64,000 nt of DNA, from contig NZ_QJVC01000006.1 in the NCBI RefSeq assembly GCF_003219795.1, positions 58,740-122,739 on the forward strand, written 5' to 3'. Both the position numbers and the translations under genes were made by a program. Below the pieces are notes generated by a model. That model worked only from the letters and a program-made list of their open reading frames with translations. It searched no databases and was not told the origin of the DNA. This document shows, one piece after another, positions 17,051 through 24,300 of the stretch (positions are counted from its first letter, which is position 1; the number at the start of each line of letters is the position of its first letter). Origin of the DNA: Arthrobacter psychrolactophilus. Its GTDB lineage: Bacteria > Actinomycetota > Actinomycetes > Actinomycetales > Micrococcaceae.

Positions 17051-17262
17051 CCCTGGTGACCCTAGTCCTGGTCGGCTGGGCCTTTAAGGCAAACCCCGAT
17101 CCTCAAGCCCGCCACGAAGGTCCGATTACCGCCTTGATGCATCCATGCGGCGCCGATGATGACCGTTTCCCATTTTCGCCATCGCAACACTTGCAGTGGG
17201 CTCGCGTCGACGCGGGGCCGGTCAGCGGCCATGACGGGACTTGGGCTATTGGACGAGAGGTT

Positions 17263-17496
17263 TTAGGCGCGGTCGGTTAGTTTGCTGGGGCCCGTTTGGC
17301 GGGCACAATGAGCACAGCAGTAGATGCCCGCTTCGTTCTCGACCCCGTGGCCTAAGATTCGACATCCGCAGTGCGCGCACAAGGGTGCGATTGTGTTGAT
17401 CGCGCACTCGTAGCTGTCGAAGGTTCCACTTTCGTCACCGCTGGTGATAGTGAAGGTCTTGTCGTATTCGTTGCCGCAGCTGTCGCAGATTGGCAT
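17263..17496 (-). CDS. Small cysteine-rich protein, metallothionein-like zinc ribbon
   Basis: A 77-residue protein with nine cysteines arranged as CDSC, a lone Cys in 'YECAI', 'CAHCGC', and 'YCCAHC'. It also has the conserved 'GNEYDKTF' and 'RILGHGVE' segments. This matches a short actinobacterial family often labelled prokaryotic metallothionein; metal binding is likely, function unproven. An AAAGGTGA ribosome-binding site precedes the ATG at 17496. It sits in the stress island between the MerR and CBS genes. Confidence 0.75.
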   Translation of the reverse strand: MPICDSCGNEYDKTFTITSGDESGTFDSYECAINTIAPLCAHCGCRILGHGVENEAGIYCCAHCARQTGPSKLTDRA

Positions 17497-17541
17497 GAGA
17501 TCACCTTTCCCCGGGTCTTTCCTTTCTACGCCCTCTGACCT

Positions 17542-17569
17542 CCTAGCGCTAGGGGGCGGATCCCCCTAG
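17542..17569. promoter_or_regulatory. Overlapping palindrome and hairpin upstream of the CBS gene
   Basis: A perfect 12-bp palindrome (17542-17553) overlaps a hairpin with 8-bp arms (17549-17556 and 17562-17569, 5-nt loop). It lies between the divergent metallothionein-like and CBS genes, and could be an operator for either. Confidence 0.45.
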
Positions 17570-17700
17570 ACATCCTTACGGCGAGCACCTAACGTGGAAA
17601 GAAGAGCGAGCTTCTGGCTCCCTGAGGGAGTCACAGTTCGGATGCGGGCGGGTTGAGTGGCCAGCACGTCCGAAACCTCTATTCAGGAGGTAAGACAATC

Positions 17701-18132
17701 GTGACTACTGCACGCGAAATCATGACTGGCGACGCGGATTGCGTCGGGGAAAACGAAACACTCACTGAGGTCGCCCGTAAGTTGCGCGACCTCAACATCG
17801 GGTCCATGCCCATCTGCGGCGAAGACAGGCGACTCAAGGGGATGCTAACCGACCGGGATATCGTCGTGGCCTGCATCGCGCAAGGCGATGATCCCTCCAC
17901 GGTGACGGCCGGCGACCTAGCTCAGGGCAAGCCCGTCACCATCGGTGCCGATGACGATGTCAGCGCAGCACTGGCAACCATGAAGGAGCACCAGATCCGA
18001 AGGTTGCCGGTGATCGATGGCCACGATCTCGTCGGCATGCTCACCCAGGCCGATGTGGCGCGTAGTCTGCCCGATGGCCGTACCGGGGACTTGCTCAAGT
18101 ATATCTCAGAGCCGAGCGTCACCCGCACCTAG
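17701..18132 (+). CDS. CBS-domain pair protein
   Basis: A 143-residue stand-alone protein made of two CBS domains: residues 1-65, 'AREIMTGDADCVGENETLTEVARKL...IGSMPIC...LKGMLTDRDIV', and 75-135, 'TIGADDDVSAALATMKEHQIRRLPVIDG.DLVGMLTQADVA'. Such pairs bind adenine nucleotides and are typical of dormancy and stress regulons in actinobacteria. The start is GTG at 17701 with an excellent AGGAGG ribosome-binding site. An earlier in-frame start at 17653 would include the ribosome-binding site itself. It is followed 57 bp later by the PRC-barrel gene on the same strand. Confidence 0.93.
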   Translation: MTTAREIMTGDADCVGENETLTEVARKLRDLNIGSMPICGEDRRLKGMLTDRDIVVACIAQGDDPSTVTAGDLAQGKPVTIGADDDVSAALATMKEHQIRRLPVIDGHDLVGMLTQADVARSLPDGRTGDLLKYISEPSVTRT

Positions 18133-18189
18133 CCCAAGTTTTCGCGCTGAAAATAGACATCCTCAAGCCCGAAAGTAAGGAGAAAAATC

Positions 18190-18612
18190 ATGCAGACGCC
18201 AGAGACCGGAAAACTGCTCAAACTAGGCGATACCGACGAAACGATTGCCACTCCAGAGGAGGATATCCGCAACAGGCACGTCAAGGACAGAGACGGCGAA
18301 GATCTTGGCAAGATCAGTAACTTGCTCGTGGATGAAAGCGAGCGCAAGGTCCGGTTCATCGAAATCGCATCGGGAGGATTCTTGGGCATCGGTCAAGACA
18401 AGACGTTCATTCCAGTCGAGGCCATCACCTCCATCACCGGCGACGAAGTGCGAATCGACCAGACCCGCGAGCGCCTTTCGAACGCACCGGCCTACGACCC
18501 CGAGCTGGTCCGGGAACGCGACACCTACGGCAGTATCCTGGACTACTACGGGTACGGGCCCTTTTGGGGCCCTGAATACCGGTACCCCGACTACCCGAAC
18601 TACCGGTACTAG
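18190..18612 (+). CDS. PRC-barrel domain protein
   Basis: A 140-residue protein with a PRC-barrel domain in residues 25-100 ('DIRNRHVKDRDGEDLGKISNLLVDESERKVRFIEIASGGFLGIGQDKTFIPVEAIT'). It has a Tyr/Pro-rich tail ('YGYGPFWGPEYRYPDY'). PRC-barrel proteins bind RNA or other proteins, and stand-alone copies are common in stress islands. An AAGGAG ribosome-binding site precedes the ATG. It probably shares a transcript with the CBS gene and is followed by a terminator. Confidence 0.9.
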   Translation: MQTPETGKLLKLGDTDETIATPEEDIRNRHVKDRDGEDLGKISNLLVDESERKVRFIEIASGGFLGIGQDKTFIPVEAITSITGDEVRIDQTRERLSNAPAYDPELVRERDTYGSILDYYGYGPFWGPEYRYPDYPNYRY

Positions 18613-18679
18613 GGTTGCGTTAGCCTGGGGGCCCGCATAGCCTCGCCAATGTCAGATAGGTGAAACCTCCGATCGCAGA

Positions 18680-18715
18680 GAAAGGCTTCAGTGGTCTCGT
18701 ACCCTGAAGCCTTTC
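18680..18715 (+). terminator. Terminator hairpin after the PRC-barrel gene
   Basis: 11-bp perfect arms (18680-18690 and 18705-18715) with the right arm ending in CTTTC. Confidence 0.7.
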
Positions 18716-18980
18716 GCCATGTCGGGGCTACACCCGCCGTGCCTGCACGCAACACTTTGCCCGGTGGCTACGCGCACAGACCGTGCCAAAGCAAACGAAA
18801 CCTTCACCGGGCAACGGTCATCGCCGGCTTCATCGTCGCTGTTGTCATACTTGAACCCAGTCATGTGTCAGATGTTGCCGAAGCCGCTGTGCTTTACGCT
18901 TCGTGCTGATGTTGGAGGCGTCTGGCTGGCGAAGAATCGAATTCTGACCGGCGTCCTTTAGTTTGTAATTCGACGCTGAT
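18716..18980. other. Intergenic region, no gene seen
   Basis: Together with the terminator this makes a 370-bp gap between the PRC-barrel stop and the stop of the XRE-cupin gene. No supported frame was found. Confidence 0.4.
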
Positions 18981-19571
18981 CTATGTCTTGGGGGCGGTCG
19001 TGTCTTCGCGTAGGTGGACGCGTTCCCCTTGGCGACCGAAGAGGCTGAGGATGTCGGCTGACTGAGTGGTTGCGCTGCCAAACCAGTGAGGCCGCCGGGT
19101 GTCGAACTCGGCGGCCTCGCCCGCGTTCAGTGTAAGGTCTTGTTGACCCAGAATGAGTCGCACCTGCCCCCTCAGCACGTAGAGCCATTCATATCCATCG
19201 TGAGTCCGGAGCTTGGGCGGGCGAGTAGTGTAAGGTAGCTGGATTTTCCACGCTTGCACACCGTCTGAATGACGCGTCAACGGCCAAGCCTCCCGCCCAT
19301 TGATTGTGCGCGGCTCCAAGCGAACCCGAGGGTCCTGTGGGTTTGGCGCACCCACCAGGTCATCCAGAGGCACGCGGTATATTCGGCTGATCCGTAAGAG
19401 GAGCTCCAGAGTTGGGATGCGTTTTCCGGTCTCCAGCCGGGAGATGGTTGAAGCCGAGATCCCTGTCTGTTCAGAAAGCTCATCCAGGGTCAGTCCGCGT
19501 TCGAGCCGCAGCGTGCGCAGGCGTGGTCCGACGTCGCGGAGCACTTCATCCTCGGGCGTGGAGTTGGGCAT
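18981..19571 (-). CDS. XRE-family regulator with C-terminal cupin
   Basis: A 196-residue regulator. A Cro/CI helix-turn-helix (about residues 15-70: 'LRTLRLERGLTLDELSEQTGISASTISRLETGKRIPTLELLLRISRIY') is joined to a cupin sensor domain (about 110-190: 'RTHDGYEWLYVLRGQVRLILGQQDLTLNAGEAAEFD'). Proteins of this build often control an adjacent exporter or catabolic gene in response to a small ligand. The ATG at 19571 is used; an in-frame ATG at 19598 lies inside an inverted-repeat arm and is the alternative. It is divergent from an MFS exporter. Confidence 0.9.
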   Translation of the reverse strand: MPNSTPEDEVLRDVGPRLRTLRLERGLTLDELSEQTGISASTISRLETGKRIPTLELLLRISRIYRVPLDDLVGAPNPQDPRVRLEPRTINGREAWPLTRHSDGVQAWKIQLPYTTRPPKLRTHDGYEWLYVLRGQVRLILGQQDLTLNAGEAAEFDTRRPHWFGSATTQSADILSLFGRQGERVHLREDTTAPKT

Positions 19572-19594
19572 GGCCTTGAGCTTACTGCATCTTG

Positions 19595-19653
19595 CCATAT
19601 CAGCAACGACATTTGCCTGCGTGGATCCTTGGCTTCTAGCCTCCCTGATATGG
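19595..19653. promoter_or_regulatory. Paired 9-bp inverted arms flanking a divergent promoter region
   Basis: The sequence CTGATATGG occurs on the plus strand at 19645-19653 and on the minus strand at 19603-19595. The two copies are offset by 50 bp, about five helical turns, so they are on the same DNA face. Each contains an in-frame ATG of the gene it points into. This is a likely operator pair for the XRE-cupin regulator. Confidence 0.6.
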
Positions 19654-21071
19654 AACGTCAACACACAGCCCAGACCCACCTCCCCGCCCCAGATATAGAT
19701 CCGAGGCCCCTATGGTCCAAAGTGGCGCCGCTTGCGTCGGTGATGGTCATTGCTGCATTGGGAACCAGCCTTGTCAATGTCCTCTTGCCAGCGATTGCTG
19801 GCGACTTCGGTGTCACAATGCCGGCCGTGCAATGGGTGACGCTGGCCTTTCTGCTAAGTAGCACCATCCTGATCGTTCCGGTGGGGCGGTTGGCTGATGC
19901 GGCAGGGCGCGTACGCGTACTGAGAGTCGGTTTGGGCGTTTTCATGCTGGCATCCCTGATCATGAGCGTCGCACCGGGCCTAGAGCTACTGATCGTTGTT
20001 CGTGCGGTCCAGGGTGCAGGCGTGGCTGCCATGTTGTCCTTGCCGGTCGCCTTGGTGCGTGAAACTGTAGCGAAGGACCAGATGGGCCGGGCCATGGGCA
20101 TCATCGGCGCCTCCATGGCCTTTGGCATGGCGTTGGGTCCCGCCCTGGGCGGCCTGCTCTCGGCCAGCGCTCTAGGCTGGCACGGCACCGTATTCCTACT
20201 TGTACCCTTGGGTGCGATGGCATGGTTTTTGCTGCGGAAAGTGCCTGCAGCCTACGCAGCTACCCCTCAACGCAGTTCAGTGGACGTTGCCGGGATAACG
20301 CTATTGGCCTTGGTATTGGCAGGCTATGCAACGGCATTGACCCTCACCCCGGGCGGCTGGATGGGCACCACCGGGCTGCTGACTCTGGTGACTCTGGGCC
20401 TCTTGCTTTGGGTGCGGGTGGAGAAGCGAGCCAGTTCGCCCTTGGTCGACCTGGGGCAAGTCCGTGTTCTGGGCATCGTCCCCGCATTAGCCCTGAACTT
20501 TTGTGGATCTTTCATGATGATGACCTTCACCATCATTCCCCCTTTCTACCTCACTCAAGGGCCCGGACTGGATATGGGGCGGATGGGGCTCGCCATGGCT
20601 GTTGGTCCCGTCGTCGCAATTCTCACCGGGGTGTTTGCCGGGCGATGGGTGGACCGATGGGGTTCCCCGCGTATGACGGGCACCGGCTTAGCGACAATGA
20701 CGGTTGCCGCATTGGGCTTCGCCGTTCTGGTTCCCATCTGGGGAGTGATTGCGTTCCTAGTGACCGCCGCGCTGCTAACTGCTGGGAACCAAATGTTCAT
20801 GGCGGGCAACAACACAGCCGTCATGTCCCGAGCCGGTGCCGCACAACAGGGTACGGTTTCTGGCATGATGACCCTAGCCCGCAATCTGGGTTTCATCACT
20901 GCAACGGCTGTTATGGCCCTCGCCTTCAACACTGCCACTACTAGCATGGCTGGCCCCGACGGGGCGGCCATGGGCATGACAGCTTGTTTCGGGCTGGCGA
21001 CCGTCATGGGAGTCCTAGCTGTCTCACTATCCTTGTCGAAGCGCCGCTTTGCCTTGATTCCAGAGGAATAA
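19650..21071 (+). CDS. MFS exporter, EmrB/QacA-like
   Basis: A 473-residue drug:proton antiporter-type permease with about 14 predicted membrane segments. It has 'VGRLADAAGRVRVL' (motif A), 'RAVQGAGVAAMLSLP' (motif B) and 'GMALGPALGGLL' (motif C, antiporter signature). The C-terminal half holds a second repeat, 'GRWVDRWGSPRMTGTG'. The ATG at 19650 overlaps one arm of the inverted repeat and lacks a clear ribosome-binding site; an upstream start at 19629 is possible. The divergent XRE-cupin gene is the likely regulator. The exported compound is unknown. Confidence 0.9.
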   Translation: MERQHTAQTHLPAPDIDPRPLWSKVAPLASVMVIAALGTSLVNVLLPAIAGDFGVTMPAVQWVTLAFLLSSTILIVPVGRLADAAGRVRVLRVGLGVFMLASLIMSVAPGLELLIVVRAVQGAGVAAMLSLPVALVRETVAKDQMGRAMGIIGASMAFGMALGPALGGLLSASALGWHGTVFLLVPLGAMAWFLLRKVPAAYAATPQRSSVDVAGITLLALVLAGYATALTLTPGGWMGTTGLLTLVTLGLLLWVRVEKRASSPLVDLGQVRVLGIVPALALNFCGSFMMMTFTIIPPFYLTQGPGLDMGRMGLAMAVGPVVAILTGVFAGRWVDRWGSPRMTGTGLATMTVAALGFAVLVPIWGVIAFLVTAALLTAGNQMFMAGNNTAVMSRAGAAQQGTVSGMMTLARNLGFITATAVMALAFNTATTSMAGPDGAAMGMTACFGLATVMGVLAVSLSLSKRRFALIPEE

Positions 21072-21195
21072 AGCTCGGGCTGAACCGTTTCCGGTTTCGA
21101 GCCCTGCTGCCGCTTGAGGCCGACAGTTTGGTGCACGGCAGCTTCGATGAGGAAATGTCAGCCGTGGCAAAATTGCCCTGGAGATATTCAGCGCC

Positions 21196-22025
21196 ATGGC
21201 CATTCAGGGAATCGTCGGCCGCAGCGAACCCGACTATTCCGCGGCACTAGTCGATTCCCGGGTCGCTGCCGAAGCACTAGCCGATTTGCGGGACCGGTCA
21301 GTAACTCGCCAGTCGATGTTGCTGCGGCTCCTAAGGGACCCTGCGCAGTTCCGGGACGAAACCCTTGAACTCATTGCAGCATGTGAAACAACGTTCTTTG
21401 GCTCCCGATGGAAGGGCTATGAAGCCCGCCTTGGCCCGGCTGCCAAAGAACTCGCGCCACGTCTTCACAATGAAGGGCTGGCACAAATGCTCGTTTCCCC
21501 CCCCTCCGGGACACCACTGTTCAACGAGACCCAACAAGTGGCCATCGACAAGCTCCAGAACGCTTTTGTAATCGGTCAGGGCCGTTCGTTCCACCTTGTC
21601 CCATCGCTCCTAACGCAACCCCACGTCATTGTCAAGCATGACTCCCGATACGCCATTCAGGACGAATCATTGGCCAGCGCAGAATGCCGGTCGTACGGAC
21701 TCAACCTGCCGATCGTGGTCCAGTTTCCCTCGCCGAAATCGGGGCAGATCGGGCCACGGCTGCCCAGGTTCAAAAACGCATGGCTGCCCTCACCGATGCA
21801 AGCCGACTGGACATCTGCCGCCACCTCGTCAACGAGCCATGCACGACTGCCGAAATTGCTCGACGAGTTGGGATGAGCGCGCCGCAAGTCTCGCGACATC
21901 TGCGGCGCCTTCGCGAGAATGGGCTCCTGGAATCCAGCCGAGAGGGCAAACACGCGAACCATCGCCTAAACCTGCCGGTGGTCTATTCCCTCGGCTACGA
22001 TTTGGTGTCCCGCATCACTCACTAG
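21196..22025 (+). pseudogene. ArsR-type regulator with N-terminal DUF5937-like domain, frameshifted
   Basis: The first frame (21196 to about 21730) encodes a ligand-domain-like region. Family-like parts are 'LLRDPAQFRDETLELIAACETTFFGSRW', 'LHNEGLAQMLVSP' and 'GRSFHLVPSLLTQPHVIV'. After about 21715-21740 the sense continues in the -1 frame: 'VSLAEIGADRATAAQVQKRMAALTDASRLDICRHL' and a clean ArsR helix-turn-helix, 'TTAEIARRVGMSAPQVSRHLRRLRENGLL'. A single lost base would join the parts into a 275-residue protein. Uncorrected, the first frame ends at 21876 without a DNA-binding domain. It is a pseudogene or a sequence error. Confidence 0.75.
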
Positions 22026-22521
22026 AAACGTGTGTCGAACTGTCGAAAATTTGCTATCCCTAACGTGGTGCTGACCCCTGGTCGGCCAAAAAGGGGGCGT
22101 ATGCCGGTAGAAAGGATGACGTAGGACGGACTGAGTAGGATCTCGACAGCCATTACCGCAGTGGGACAAAACATTGACATTCCGGAGGCTAGCAGCAATT
22201 TATCAAGCCGAACGTCTCCAACCAGATATATATTCGCTCACACCTCACTCAAGGGAGAGTGGCTGACTGAAAACGTGGAACGATTTCAATCGACTGAGTA
22301 GAAACCCATTATTTTGGGTGACAACTGCTGCTTCCCCGGACCATCCGTTGTTATTCGCGGCGCGAGTCGTCAAAGATCAGGCATGGCTCTGGATAAGTTG
22401 GTTTGGTCGATCGCATCGACAGCGGGGTCGTTGATTCGTATCAGTTAGGGGCCCAGAATGCCCGGCATTACGGGGATTCTGATGGCAGGAATGGCCCCGA
22501 AATGACCGCTTGGTGGAACAG
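22026..22521. other. Non-coding region, possible mobile-element remnant
   Basis: No gene is supported. From about 22066 to 22160 the sequence (CTGACCCCTGG...AAAAAGGGGG..., then AGAAAGGATGAC and ATCTCGACAGCC) resembles the terminal and leader sequence of IS21-type elements as I remember them. No transposase frame and no second end follow. The call is weak. Confidence 0.25.
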
Positions 22522-22623
22522 CTAAAGCTTGCCCGGGAGGTGGCAATAGTCGACCCGGCCTGGCACCTCGATGATCTTGTCCGGTTCGTTGATCCGTACG
22601 CCGCGGCTTTCGGCATCGTTCAC
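22522..22623 (-). CDS. Possible 33-codon small ORF or gene remnant
   Basis: A GTG at 22623 is preceded by GGAGGACTAA, a near-perfect ribosome-binding site. It opens a 33-codon frame (starts VNDAESRGVRINEPD, ends DYCHLPGKL) stopped at 22522. The composition looks protein-like, but I recognise no family. It could be the truncated start of a lost gene. Confidence 0.3.
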   Translation of the reverse strand: MNDAESRGVRINEPDKIIEVPGRVDYCHLPGKL

Positions 22624-22674
22624 TTAGTCCTCCGGTGTGAGTTAAGACTTTGCATTTCCGCCACTGTGCTCTGT

Positions 22675-22716
22675 GGCAAAAGAAAATCAGCCCGAGCCGT
22701 GAGGCGAGCGGGCTGA
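22675..22716 (-). terminator. Intrinsic terminator of gntR
   Basis: Arms 22709-22716 and 22687-22694 pair and, on the minus strand, are followed directly by TTTTCTTTT. It lies about 50 bp past the gntR stop. Confidence 0.8.
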
Positions 22717-22763
22717 TCGTCATGGTTAAAGCAGAGGACGGCAGGTCCAACATAGTTGCGGAG

Positions 22764-23498
22764 TCAGCCCAAGCCCATGGCATTCCGGACTTCGTTCAGG
22801 ATGTGGTGGACGGCTGTCTCTGCCATGACAGCGTCGCCTCGGGACACGGCCGCGGCGACATCCTCGTGGGCTTGCAAGGCTTCATTTCGTGGCTTGAAGG
22901 GCATCAGGCCCTGCTTGGTTCGGCTGGTGAGTACCTCGGCCACCATGCCCTCGAGCGAGGTGAACATTTCATTGCCGCAGCTTTCAAGCAGCAGGCAATG
23001 AAATTCGATATCGACCGCTAGGAAAGCCTCGAGTTCACCGGCCTCTCCCAGCCGTCTTAGTTCTGAAGCTAGGAAAACCAGCCGGGCCCGTTCCGCGGCG
23101 CTCGCTCGGCGTGCAGCACCGGCAGCTGCAATGGGCTCGACGGCGATGCGCAGCTCCGTGAGGCTGCTGTACTGAATGTCGCGTCGGACAGAGCCAAGGC
23201 GCCAGCGAACCAGCTTGGGATCAAAGACATTCCACAGCCTGCGCTCCTGGACCACGATGCCCACGCGCCGTCGCGAATACACCAGGTTCATGGATTCCAA
23301 GACCTTTACGGTATCCCGCGACACGGTCCGGGAGACGCCGTACTCCTGTTGGAGATCTTCAAGGGTGAGTCGGCTGCCGGGAGGGAGGGTCCCTGCGGCG
23401 ATGGCTGAGCCCACCGCCTCGAGAACTCGCTCATGCATGGCGGGGGAGGTCCCGCCGTCGTGCTCTTCATTCGCGTTTGGTACTGTCGCCGTCGACAT
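22764..23498 (-). CDS. gntR: GntR-family regulator (FadR/FCD subfamily), probable gluconate repressor
   Basis: A 244-residue repressor with an N-terminal winged helix ('LTLEDLQQEYGVSRTVSRDTVKVLESMNLVYSRRRVGIVVQ') and an all-helical FCD ligand domain. The metal-ligand-type residues are found in 'VDIEFHCLLLESCGNEMF' and 'AHEDVAAAVSRGDAVMAETAVHHIL'. It is divergent from gluconate kinase and permease, so it most likely represses them until gluconate or 6-phosphogluconate is bound. The ATG at 23498 has a GCAGGGA ribosome-binding site. An intrinsic terminator follows. Confidence 0.9.
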   Translation of the reverse strand: MSTATVPNANEEHDGGTSPAMHERVLEAVGSAIAAGTLPPGSRLTLEDLQQEYGVSRTVSRDTVKVLESMNLVYSRRRVGIVVQERRLWNVFDPKLVRWRLGSVRRDIQYSSLTELRIAVEPIAAAGAARRASAAERARLVFLASELRRLGEAGELEAFLAVDIEFHCLLLESCGNEMFTSLEGMVAEVLTSRTKQGLMPFKPRNEALQAHEDVAAAVSRGDAVMAETAVHHILNEVRNAMGLG

Positions 23499-23574
23499 CG
23501 TCCCTGCTTTCTTTTGCGCCTGCGCGCCCCTCGATCCTACCCAAGAATTATCAAAGGTATGACTTGTGACACTA

Positions 23575-23616
23575 AAAGATAATACCTATTGATTAAAATG
23601 GTGATACCTTATCTTT
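23575..23616. promoter_or_regulatory. Inverted repeat in the gntR-gntK intergenic region
   Basis: Perfect 8-bp arms (23575-23582 and 23609-23616) are separated by 26 bp of AT-rich DNA containing TACC/GGTGATACC elements. This is the probable GntR operator overlapping the gntK promoter. Confidence 0.55.
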
Positions 23617-23689
23617 CGGTGCAGTTCACTGTGAGCTGCACAACGGATCTTCTTCATTGGGCCAAAGGCGTCTTCTTCGGAGGTAAAGC

Positions 23690-24235
23690 ATGCAGTATTC
23701 AGTCACACACCTGGTAGTGATGGGCGTTGCCGGTTCCGGCAAGTCCACCATTGCGGCAGCCCTGTCCCAACAACTGGGCTGGGCCTGCGCGGAGGCGGAT
23801 GAGTTTCACCCGCAGTCCAACATCGACAAGATGACTCAGGGCATTCCCTTACAGGATGAGGACCGGTGGCCCTGGCTGCAGGAAATTCAGGGGTGGATGA
23901 CTCACAATGCCGCTGCCGGGACCAGCACGGTCCTCACCTGCTCCGCGCTCAAGCAGAGTTACCGCACGCTGCTCTCTGATGCAAAGGGCCGGGTCTTGTT
24001 CGTTCACCTCGACGGCACCGCCGAGCTGCTTGGCCAGCGCATGCAGGGCCGTGAAGGGCACTTCATGCCGCCCACGCTCCTGCCCAGCCAGCTGGCCACC
24101 CTAGAACCACTGACCAGCAGTGAACTTGCCGCCGGAAGCCTGCGTCTGGATATCACCAAGTCCCCGGAGGAGATCGTGGCAACCGTGCTGGAGGCCCTCA
24201 AGCTTCCGGCTCACGCGGAACCCCATGCAGCCTAA
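23690..24235 (+). CDS. gntK: Gluconokinase
   Basis: A 181-residue cytoplasmic kinase that converts gluconate to 6-phosphogluconate. It has the Walker A loop 'GVAGSGKST' (about residues 12-20) and the 'EADEFHPQSNIDKMTQGIPLQDEDRWPWL' gluconate-binding region that defines the family. 'LTCSALKQSYRTLL' and 'REGHFMPPTLLPSQLATLE' complete the fold. A GGAGGT ribosome-binding site precedes the ATG. It is followed 65 bp later by the gluconate permease. Confidence 0.96.
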   Translation: MQYSVTHLVVMGVAGSGKSTIAAALSQQLGWACAEADEFHPQSNIDKMTQGIPLQDEDRWPWLQEIQGWMTHNAAAGTSTVLTCSALKQSYRTLLSDAKGRVLFVHLDGTAELLGQRMQGREGHFMPPTLLPSQLATLEPLTSSELAAGSLRLDITKSPEEIVATVLEALKLPAHAEPHAA

Positions 24236-24300
24236 ATCTGGCCGCCAAGCCACCCCAATTCTTTTCAATCACTAACTAATTCTTGTTCAAAGGAGAACCC

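Noticed and set aside
17228-17256. Possible DosR/DevR dormancy box (GGGACTTGGGCTATTGGAC)
   Set aside because: Only one half resembles the consensus. The second half lacks GTCCC, and no promoter is placed correctly.
17047-17280. 77-codon plus-strand frame overlapping the merR stop by ATGA
   Set aside because: It has no ribosome-binding site or family features, and it runs into the convergent metallothionein-like gene. The overlap is probably chance.
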